Positions 14,947 to 21,336 of a DNA stretch of 21,336 nt are shown piece after piece. The notes under the pieces were generated by a model, which did not search any database, was not told the origin of the DNA, and saw only the letters and a program-made list of their open reading frames with translations. The stretch comes from Glaciecola sp049650345. Lineage in GTDB: Bacteria > Pseudomonadota > Gammaproteobacteria > Enterobacterales > Alteromonadaceae. A program made the position numbers and the translations under genes. Within the stretch, counting starts at the first letter, position 1. Each line of letters begins with the position of its first letter. The stretch is taken from NCBI GenBank assembly GCA_049650345.1, contig JBARZY010000212.1, positions 1 to 21,336 on the forward strand, given 5' to 3'.

Positions 14947-16088
14947 TCAACTATGGTAAGCACAGTATTAATCAAGACGACATAAACGCTGTTGTTGATG
15001 TACTTGAACATCATTTTCTTACTCAAGGCAGCAAAGTTCCTGAGTTCGAACAAGCATTATGTGATTATACATCAGCTAAATTTTGTACTGCTGTTAATAG
15101 TGGTACTTCTGGTCTACATGTAGCTTGCTTAGCCCTAAATGTGGGTAAAGGTGACTGGGTGTGGACATCTCCAAATTCATTTGCAGCGTCAGCAAATTGT
15201 GCCTTGTATTGTGGTGCCAAAGTCAGCTTCGTTGATATTGATCCCCGAACCCGCAATTTATGCGTGATCGCCTTAGCTAAAAAATTAAATGATGCAAAAC
15301 AACGGAATGAGTTACCTAAAGTACTGGTTGTTGTGCATTTTGCTGGGCGTACTTGTGATATGGCTCAAATAGCGAAGTTATGCAAAACTTATGGCGTGAG
15401 TATTATCGAGGATGCTGCACATTCGCTGGGGGCTACGTATCAAAATATGCCGGTTGGAAGTTGTCAATATTCTGACTTAACTGTGCTGAGTTTTCACCCG
15501 GTTAAGTCCATTACTACCGCTGAGGGTGGGGCGATTTTATGCAATGATGCGCAGTTAGCAACGCAATGTGTATTATATGCGAAGCATGGTATTTCTCGTG
15601 ATTCAGCCATTATGACAAAAGCAAACCATGACCCTTGGTATTATGAGCAGCTGTGTTTGGGATATAATTATCGTCTAAGTGATATGCAGGCAGCACTTGG
15701 TATATCACAACTATCTCGTATCGATAGCTTCATGCAGGCGAGGCGTAAAATTGCACAACGCTATTTTGAAGCATTGTCAGATTTACCGATATCGCTTCCC
15801 GTGTTGAACGATTTGGAAAATTCTAGCTGGCACCTGTTTATGATTGAAACTCAAACCATGCCACGTGAGCAATTATACGCAGCGCTTCACAATAAAGGAA
15901 TTGCAGTGAACGTGCACTATATACCCATTCATACTCACCCATATTATCAGTCGTTAGGATTTAAATGGGGTGATTATCCAAATGCAGAAAAATTTTATGC
16001 CAACGCCATTACCTTACCTATTTATGTTGGACTTGATGATAAACGGCAAAAATATGTTATTTCGTGCTTGCGCGAGCTGTTATCATAA
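14943..16088 (+). CDS. pseC: UDP-4-amino-4,6-dideoxy-N-acetyl-beta-L-altrosamine transaminase PseC
   Basis: This 381-residue PLP-dependent aminotransferase of the DegT/DnrJ/EryC1 family aminates the PseB product at C4. Motifs include VNSGTSGLHVACLAL (51-65), the EDAAHSLGATY segment (156-166, Asp for the PLP pyridine nitrogen) and SFHPVKSITTAEGGA (183-197), with K188 as the Schiff-base lysine. YNYRLSDMQAALG follows further on. Length is typical of PseC. The ATG overlaps the last codon of pseB. The neighbours (pseB before, pseF after) make the pseudaminic route more likely than other nucleotide-sugar aminations. Confidence 0.94.
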   Translation: MINYGKHSINQDDINAVVDVLEHHFLTQGSKVPEFEQALCDYTSAKFCTAVNSGTSGLHVACLALNVGKGDWVWTSPNSFAASANCALYCGAKVSFVDIDPRTRNLCVIALAKKLNDAKQRNELPKVLVVVHFAGRTCDMAQIAKLCKTYGVSIIEDAAHSLGATYQNMPVGSCQYSDLTVLSFHPVKSITTAEGGAILCNDAQLATQCVLYAKHGISRDSAIMTKANHDPWYYEQLCLGYNYRLSDMQAALGISQLSRIDSFMQARRKIAQRYFEALSDLPISLPVLNDLENSSWHLFMIETQTMPREQLYAALHNKGIAVNVHYIPIHTHPYYQSLGFKWGDYPNAEKFYANAITLPIYVGLDDKRQKYVISCLRELLS

Positions 16089-16127
16089 GTAACATTAGTG
16101 TGGTATATCAAACATGAGGAATAAGGA

Positions 16128-16841
16128 TTGAAGTTAGCATTAATACCGGCACGAGCTGGAAGTAAGCGAATTAAGCATAAAAATATTCGCGACTTTTGTG
16201 GCAAGCCACTGATTGCTTACACTATAGAAACAGCCATTGCGTCAAAACTATTTGATGACATAGTCGTTTCTACCGACAGCGAAGAAATTGCCGATATCGC
16301 AGTCTCCTTGGGTGCTACCGTTCCTTTTCTGCGCCCCGCTGAATTAGCTGACGACTATGCTACTACCCGTGATGTTATCGACCATGCAATAACTGCCCTT
16401 CAAGAGCAAGGCAAACATTATGAATATTGTTGTTGTATTTATGCTACGTCTCCACTTCTTAAGCCTCGATATTTAACCCAAAGTTTAGATGCATTACAAA
16501 ATGCACCTGATAAAGCTTTTGCCTTTTCGGTTGCGCACTATGACTTTCCCGTTCAACGCGCACTTAAGCTCACAGAGAATGGCGGCTTAGGTCCTATGTT
16601 CCCTCATTTTATTGATACTCGATCGCAAGACCTAGTAGAAACTGTTCATGACGCAGGGCAATTTTACTGGGGGCGTTGTGAGGGTTTTTTATCTAAAAAA
16701 GTGATTTTTTCAGAACATGCTATTCCAATTTTATTACCCAGGTATGCGGTACAAGACATCGATACCGAGGAGGATTGGAAAATGGCAGAGCTATTGTTTA
16801 CTGCGCAAAATTCCTCGCAAGACAGTGAAGAGCAGTCATAA
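16128..16841 (+). CDS. pseF: Pseudaminic acid cytidylyltransferase PseF
   Basis: This 237-residue CMP-sugar synthetase activates the nonulosonic acid with CTP for transfer. The nucleotide-binding motif PARAGSKRIKHKNI (7-20) opens the protein, GKPLIAYTIETA follows, and DIVVSTDSEEIADIA with the RPAELADDYATTRDVI stretch is typical of PseF/NeuA-type enzymes. The start is TTG at 16128, 5-8 nt after a purine-rich ribosome site (gaggaataagga). The nearest upstream ATG (16114) hits a stop at once. Discrimination between PseF and legionaminic/neuraminic homologues rests on pseB/pseC next to it. After pseF the pathway genes stop: pseG, pseH and pseI are not here. Confidence 0.9.
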   Translation: MKLALIPARAGSKRIKHKNIRDFCGKPLIAYTIETAIASKLFDDIVVSTDSEEIADIAVSLGATVPFLRPAELADDYATTRDVIDHAITALQEQGKHYEYCCCIYATSPLLKPRYLTQSLDALQNAPDKAFAFSVAHYDFPVQRALKLTENGGLGPMFPHFIDTRSQDLVETVHDAGQFYWGRCEGFLSKKVIFSEHAIPILLPRYAVQDIDTEEDWKMAELLFTAQNSSQDSEEQS

Positions 16842-17135
16842 AAAATAAGATAAATAATTGTGGTTTACTTTTTATCCACAGTTTATATATTTGCTGTTAA
16901 GCATGAACCCCCCACATTTTATGGTCAATAAATAGACTAAATTTACGCCGGCGGCATTTTTTCGACACTAAAATAGCTAATTTTGGTGGTAAATTCCGTA
17001 GGTTTAGATAGTATTGTGCCTGTTCAAGGCTATAACATTGGTTACTGATCATTCTTCCCTAATTTTTTTTATCATTAAGGTCAAGTTACTGATAGTGATC
17101 CTACGCCAATAAGTCGATAATCAAAATGAGGCAGT
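16842..17135 (+). other. Intergenic region before flrA
   Basis: No gene was found. A weak 5-bp hairpin tgtgg/ccaca (16859-16863/16876-16880) lies shortly after pseF but has only a short T tract, so termination here is uncertain. The gap presumably carries the flrA promoter. I see no good sigma-54 or sigma-28 site, and a housekeeping promoter could not be assigned with confidence. Confidence 0.4.
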
Positions 17136-18605
17136 ATGAGCGAAATTCTAATTGTTAGTGATAACGAAACACGCCAACACAATTTGCAAATTATTTTAAC
17201 GTTTTTAGGCGAAAACTGCCGCAGTTGCGCTTATGCAGATTGTATGGAGTTAATTAGCACAAACAACTCTCTCAGTGCCATATTGATTGACGGCGAGCTA
17301 CCTGAAATAGCCGAAGACGTGATTGAAAAATATCCTGACAACCCCTTTATTAATATTGGTTTCCAGCTTAGTGGCGAGCGCAGCTTTAAAAATTTAATTG
17401 GGTCACTATACGAGCCTGTTACCTATCCAAGTTTAACTGAGTTACTGCAAAAAAGTAGCGAATATCATACTGCCAATAGGCCTTTGTCTACCCTAGTGAC
17501 GGGCAAAACAAAACTGTTTCGAAGCTTAGTTGGAAACAGTAAAGGCATTACCGACGTGCGTGATTTAATTGAGCAGGTTGCACCCGTTGAGGCAAACGTT
17601 TTAATACTAGGTGAGAGCGGCACTGGTAAAGAGGTGGTCGCGCGAAATATTCACTATATGTCAGCTCGTCAAAAAGGTCCGTTTGTGCCTGTTAACTGCG
17701 GTGCTATTCCTGGTGACTTACTTGAGAGCGAACTTTTTGGGCATGAAAAAGGAGCGTTTACTGGCGCGATCAGTGCACGCAAGGGGCGTTTTGAGCTTGC
17801 CGAAGGCGGCACACTGTTTTTAGATGAAATTGGTGACATGCCACTGCAAATGCAAGTTAAATTATTGCGTGTTTTACAAGAGCGTATTTTCGAGCGAGTA
17901 GGCGGTGCTAAAACTCTTAAGTGTGATGTACGTATTATTGCCGCTACGCATCGCAACTTAGAAGAAATGATCAGCGAAGGCAAATTTAGAGAAGATTTGT
18001 ACTATCGGTTAAATGTGTTTCCAATTGAAACGCCTGCACTGCGTGAGCGCGCTCAAGATATTCCTTTATTGTTACAAGAACTCGTGACACGTTTAGAGAA
18101 CAATAAGCAAACTGCGGTTCGCTTTACGCAACAAGCCATGACTTCGTTAATGCAGCATGAATGGCCTGGTAACGTTCGTGAGTTATCTAATTTAGTTGAG
18201 CGCTTGTCTATATTGCACCCTTCTAAGGTAATAGACGTGCCACATTTACCTCACAAATATCAATTTGACGAAAATGGCCAACAAACTGAACTCAACATCA
18301 GTGCGTCATCAGTTGATGAGCAACAAGAACGCGACGCCATTAACTCGTTGTTTAAATTTGATGGCAAAAGTCCTATTGTTGCCGAAGCTGAAATACAAGG
18401 TGTCGATACTAACTTACCGAGTGATGGGGTTAACTTAAAAGAATATTTATCTGATTTAGAAATAAATCTAATTAAGCAAGCACTAGATCAACAAGATTGG
18501 GTAGTGGCAAGGGCTGCCGACCAATTAGGGATGAGACGAACTACCTTAGTAGAAAAAATGCGTAAGTATGAAATTATCAGGCTGGAAAAAGAAGAAGGTC
18601 AATAA
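17136..18605 (+). CDS. flrA: Flagellar master regulator FlrA (FleQ family, sigma-54 activator)
   Basis: This 489-residue enhancer-binding protein sits at the top of the polar flagellar hierarchy. The N-terminal FleQ-type receiver (1-110) is atypical: only one acid of the usual pair remains (SD at 8-9), although D52 is present in LIDGELPE. So phosphorylation is doubtful, as in other FleQ/FlrA proteins. In FleQ the AAA+ ATPase is held in check by c-di-GMP. AAA+ motifs are intact: Walker A GESGTGKE (159-166), GAFTGA sigma-54 loop (206-211) and Walker B TLFLDEI (226-232). The arginine-finger region REDLYYRLNVFP follows. A Fis-type helix-turn-helix (about 455-480, ARAADQLGMRRTTLVEKM) ends the protein. 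Length matches Vibrio FlrA. It lies directly upstream of flrBC, which has a sigma-54 promoter for it to act on. Confidence 0.95.
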   Translation: MSEILIVSDNETRQHNLQIILTFLGENCRSCAYADCMELISTNNSLSAILIDGELPEIAEDVIEKYPDNPFINIGFQLSGERSFKNLIGSLYEPVTYPSLTELLQKSSEYHTANRPLSTLVTGKTKLFRSLVGNSKGITDVRDLIEQVAPVEANVLILGESGTGKEVVARNIHYMSARQKGPFVPVNCGAIPGDLLESELFGHEKGAFTGAISARKGRFELAEGGTLFLDEIGDMPLQMQVKLLRVLQERIFERVGGAKTLKCDVRIIAATHRNLEEMISEGKFREDLYYRLNVFPIETPALRERAQDIPLLLQELVTRLENNKQTAVRFTQQAMTSLMQHEWPGNVRELSNLVERLSILHPSKVIDVPHLPHKYQFDENGQQTELNISASSVDEQQERDAINSLFKFDGKSPIVAEAEIQGVDTNLPSDGVNLKEYLSDLEINLIKQALDQQDWVVARAADQLGMRRTTLVEKMRKYEIIRLEKEEGQ

Positions 18606-18613
18606 TTTGAACC

Positions 18614-18635
18614 TGCAGTCAAGTATTTGACTGCA
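18614..18635 (+). terminator. Terminator-like hairpin after flrA
   Basis: The perfect 9-bp stem tgcagtcaa (18614-18622) with ttgactgca (18627-18635) has a 4-nt loop and starts 9 nt after the flrA stop. The following aatatttctg is only a weak T tract, so termination may be partial. It separates flrA from the flrB promoter. Confidence 0.6.
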
Positions 18636-18686
18636 AATATTTCTGTAAGCAACTGAAAATAAACTAAAATAATTTAAATTCCATTT

Positions 18687-18702
18687 GGCACAGCCCATGC
18701 AT
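18687..18702 (+). promoter_or_regulatory. Sigma-54 (RpoN) promoter of flrBC
   Basis: TGGCAC (18687-18692), 5 nt, then ATGCA (18698-18702) gives the required spacing between the GG and GC pairs, with one mismatch to TGGCAC-N5-TTGCA. It lies 37 nt before the flrB ATG, so the transcript leader would be about 26 nt. FlrA-dependent control of flrBC is established in Vibrio, and the site fits it. Confidence 0.85.
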
Positions 18703-18739
18703 TAGTGTGATTAATTAGAAGTAATCACGATGAAAATGT

Positions 18740-19969
18740 ATGGTAGCCACTGCGAGTAACTCACATCACACACGCAACAACATAAGTCCTAGCGCACCAG
18801 GTCCTGGGCAACACGGTGCTTTGCATGTTGTTAACAACAACGTTAATTCATCTGTTTCGCCTGCAGTAGACGACTACGCTAAGCACAATCAATCTGAACA
18901 GAATAACTATCAACGCTTTTCTCACTTGCTCTCAATTATGCCGGCGGGAGTATTAGTTATTGATAAAACGGGTGTTGTCTCGTTAGCCAATAAGCAAGCC
19001 ACAGCTTTGCTTGGAGAGCCGCTAGTGGGGATTGCATGGCGCGATATTATTAGTCGTGCATTTACGCCAAAGGCCGACGACGGCCATGAAGTTTCAATGC
19101 GCAATGGCAAGCGTGTAAAAATTGATATTTCCCCTTTAACGCAAGAGAAAGGGCAATTGATCGTTGTGACTGATTTAACTGAGACGCGTCAGTTACAGAG
19201 TCGCATGGGTCATATGCAACGTTTATCTAGCCTAGGTAAAATGGTGGCGTCGTTGGCACACCAAGTTAGAACGCCTTTGTCATCCGCGTTGTTGTATGCC
19301 GAAAACCTTAAATCGATGCCTTTACAGAACGAAACGGCATCGCGATTCAGTGAAAAGTTAACCCTTCGATTAAAAGAATTAGAGTCGCAAGTAAATGACA
19401 TGTTGTTGTTTGCCAAAAGCAGTGACAAACAAATTGTTGCGCAACTTACCGTAGACAGCATTGTGCAGCACGCTATAGGCCAAATTGATGCCCAACTGGA
19501 ACAAGCAGGGGTACAATTTAAATTGTATAACCCCCATCCTGACACTGTCATTTTAGGTAATTTAACTGCATTAAGTGGCGCACTTTCAAACCTCATTGCC
19601 AATGCTATGCAGGCATTAGTGCAAAGCCAGCAGCACACGCCTTGCATACGTTTAACAATTGAAACCTTGACACACAACGACCAAGCGCATTGCGTGTTTA
19701 CGGTACAAGATAATGGCGCCGGTATTGCAGAGCAACATTTAAAAAGAATTTTTGAGCCGTTCTATACCAGCAAGTCTCAGGGTACAGGCTTGGGCCTTGC
19801 AGTAGTGAATACGGTAGCTAAATCCCATAAGGGTTTTGCAAAATGTGGGAACAACGCAGAGCAGGGTGCATATTTTTCGCTTTATTTACCCGTTAGCAAC
19901 CCACAAAACCAACAGGCACCTACCAGCGTGAATCAACAAAGTTCAGGAGTATATAATGAGCAAAACTAA
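18740..19969 (+). CDS. flrB: Sensor histidine kinase FlrB (FleS family)
   Basis: This 409-residue cytoplasmic kinase phosphorylates FlrC. Residues 1-55 are a low-complexity Asn/Ser/His-rich tail without homology I recognise. A PAS-like domain follows (about 58-148, IMPAGVLVIDKTGVV). The dimerisation/phosphoacceptor segment is SSLGKMVASLAHQVRTPLSSAL, shown here in two parts: SSLGKMVASLAH with H174, then QVRTPLSSAL. N box SNLIANAMQAL and G boxes DNGAGI and GTGLGLAVV complete the ATPase domain. No membrane segment is visible. The start is uncertain: the ATG at 18740 has a weak ribosome site, and a 10-codon frame (18730-18759) overlaps it. The position agrees with a sigma-54 transcript start near 18714. 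It overlaps flrC by 14 nt, so the pair is coupled. Confidence 0.92.
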   Translation: MVATASNSHHTRNNISPSAPGPGQHGALHVVNNNVNSSVSPAVDDYAKHNQSEQNNYQRFSHLLSIMPAGVLVIDKTGVVSLANKQATALLGEPLVGIAWRDIISRAFTPKADDGHEVSMRNGKRVKIDISPLTQEKGQLIVVTDLTETRQLQSRMGHMQRLSSLGKMVASLAHQVRTPLSSALLYAENLKSMPLQNETASRFSEKLTLRLKELESQVNDMLLFAKSSDKQIVAQLTVDSIVQHAIGQIDAQLEQAGVQFKLYNPHPDTVILGNLTALSGALSNLIANAMQALVQSQQHTPCIRLTIETLTHNDQAHCVFTVQDNGAGIAEQHLKRIFEPFYTSKSQGTGLGLAVVNTVAKSHKGFAKCGNNAEQGAYFSLYLPVSNPQNQQAPTSVNQQSSGVYNEQN

Positions 19970-21336
19970 AATTTTAATTGTAGAAGACGACCACGGTTTA
20001 CGTGAAGCCTTAGTCGATACGCTGTTATTAGGTGGATACCAAGTTACGCCTGTTGAAAGCGCACACAGTGCCATGGTGAAACTATCAGAAAATACTTATG
20101 ATTTGATTGTGAGTGACATTCAAATGGAAGGTATGGATGGCATGTCATTATTAAAAAGCGTAAAGAGAAAATACCCGCAGCTACCATTTGTGTTAATGAC
20201 AGCATATGCAAATGTGAATGATGCGATACAAGCCATGCGCGATGGTGCAACTGACTATTTGTCAAAACCATTTGCACCACAAGTGTTGTTAAATCTTATT
20301 GGCCGCTACGCACCTGCACAAAAGGTTGAATCGACAACTCCTATTGTTGGCGATGCATCAAGTGAAAACCTACTGAATTTGGCACGAAAAGTTGCGCAAT
20401 CAGATGCTACCGTAATGGTATTAGGACCAAGTGGTTCGGGTAAAGAGGTGATTTCTCGTTATATCCACGATCAGTCTGCGCGCAGTGACGCCCCATTTGT
20501 TGCGATTAACTGTGCTGCAATACCAGAAAATATGCTTGAGGCGACACTATTTGGTTATGAAAAAGGTGCATTTACTGGCGCAATACAGGCTTGTCCAGGC
20601 AAGTTTGAACAAGCCCAGCAAGGCACTATTTTACTTGATGAAATAACCGAAATGGATTTGTCGCTGCAAGCTAAGCTATTGCGCGTATTGCAAGAGCGAG
20701 AGGTGGAGCGATTAGGGGGGAGAAAGACCATTTCATTAGATGTGCGGGTTATCGCTACTAGCAACCGCGACTTAAAAGAAGCAGTGGCACAGGGCAAATT
20801 TAGAGAAGATTTGTATTATCGCCTTAACGTATTCCCAATCACGTGGTTAGCACTACAACACCGCAAAGGCGATATTATGCCATTGGCACAGCACCTTGTT
20901 ACACGCCATATTCAAGCGAGTAGTGGGCAGAAGCAAATCCCGACGTTTTCGGCGGGTGCGATGCACAAACTGACCAACCATAGCTGGCCCGGTAATGTGC
21001 GAGAGCTCGATAACGTGATTCAACGTGCGTTGATATTATGCAATGGCGATGTGCTACAAAGTGACGATCTGTTAATTGAGCCCGATAATCAACAAATTTT
21101 TGACGCCAAAAATCAAGCAAATTTACCTGATTTTAGCCAAATGACATCGCATGTGGGTGCTAAAGATATTCAAGATGAAGACGATAAAAGTTTATTGGGT
21201 TGTGAATTGAGGTTGCAAGAGCACCAGATAATATTGGACGCATTGCAGGCTTTTAATGGCAAGCGTAAAGATGTGGCTGAAAAACTCGGTATTAGCCCGC
21301 GCACATTACGGTATAAATTAGCAAAAATGAGAGACT
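19956..21336 (+). CDS. flrC: Response regulator FlrC (FleR family), 3'-truncated by window
   Basis: 460 codons are visible and no stop is reached. This sigma-54-dependent response regulator turns on the hook, basal-body and other middle flagellar genes after phosphorylation by FlrB. The receiver domain is complete, unlike that of FlrA: acidic pocket E10-D11-D12, phospho-acceptor D54, T82 and K104. The AAA+ domain has Walker A GPSGSGKE (157-164), GAFTGA (204-209), Walker B ILLDEI (225-230) and REDLYYRLNVFP. A Fis-type helix-turn-helix (about 425-457, RKDVAEKLGISPRTLRYKL) is nearly complete, so only a few residues should be missing. The ATG at 19956 follows aggag (19945-19949) inside the end of flrB. 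This is the typical flrB-flrC pair. Confidence 0.96.
   Translation, partial: MSKTKILIVEDDHGLREALVDTLLLGGYQVTPVESAHSAMVKLSENTYDLIVSDIQMEGMDGMSLLKSVKRKYPQLPFVLMTAYANVNDAIQAMRDGATDYLSKPFAPQVLLNLIGRYAPAQKVESTTPIVGDASSENLLNLARKVAQSDATVMVLGPSGSGKEVISRYIHDQSARSDAPFVAINCAAIPENMLEATLFGYEKGAFTGAIQACPGKFEQAQQGTILLDEITEMDLSLQAKLLRVLQEREVERLGGRKTISLDVRVIATSNRDLKEAVAQGKFREDLYYRLNVFPITWLALQHRKGDIMPLAQHLVTRHIQASSGQKQIPTFSAGAMHKLTNHSWPGNVRELDNVIQRALILCNGDVLQSDDLLIEPDNQQIFDAKNQANLPDFSQMTSHVGAKDIQDEDDKSLLGCELRLQEHQIILDALQAFNGKRKDVAEKLGISPRTLRYKLAKMRD

Noticed and set aside
16929..16972. cgccggcg palindrome followed by six T as a terminator after pseF
   Set aside because: The palindrome leaves no loop for an RNA hairpin of useful size, and it lies almost 100 nt beyond pseF.

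Overview
This window is a lateral or polar flagellar gene cluster from a Gram-negative gammaproteobacterium. The most likely source is a marine member of the Alteromonadales (Alteromonas, Paraglaciecola, Shewanella-like). That placement rests on gene content: short (~277 aa) tandem flagellins without D2/D3 domains, flaG-fliD-fliS, and the FlrA/FlrB/FlrC (FleQ/FleS/FleR) regulatory cascade. It also fits the A+T-rich base composition. The placement is inference, because no 16S or other taxonomic marker is present. Every gene lies on the + strand.

Layout. (1) Positions 1-3032 hold the end of flgK and all of flgL, the two hook-filament junction proteins, closed by two tandem intrinsic terminators. 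(2) Positions 3258-7465 hold three flagellin paralogues, separated by unusually long non-coding gaps (about 830 and 720 nt). The first and third flagellins have near-perfect sigma-28 (FliA) promoters of the form TAAA-N15-GCCGATAA. The gaps hold many inverted repeats, two short sequences shared between different leaders and 3' regions, a flagellin C-terminal relic with an aligned stop codon, and a third sigma-28-like promoter more than 600 nt from the nearest start codon. (3) Positions 7577-10311 hold flaG, fliD, fliS and a fliT-like chaperone gene, tightly packed. (4) Positions 10315-16841 are a flagellin glycosylation block. It has a very large Maf-type motility accessory factor whose N-terminal domain is tandemly duplicated, followed by pseB, pseC and pseF of the pseudaminic acid pathway. 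pseG, pseH and pseI are absent from the window. (5) Positions 17136-21336 hold flrA, then flrB and the start of flrC, preceded by a good sigma-54 promoter.

How the genes work together. FlrA with RpoN would activate flrBC from the 18687-18702 promoter. FlrB phosphorylates FlrC, which switches on the middle flagellar genes. FliA then drives the flagellins. FliS and the FliT-like protein chaperone flagellin and the cap protein FliD, FlgK/FlgL join hook to filament, and FlaG influences filament length. Maf probably transfers a nonulosonic acid made with PseB, PseC and PseF onto Ser/Thr of the flagellins before export.

The most unusual material is non-coding: the structured, repeat-bearing intervals between flagellin genes, which could be decayed flagellin copies, flagellar-regulon RNAs, or both. 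flgK lacks its 5' end and flrC lacks its 3' end because the window cuts them.
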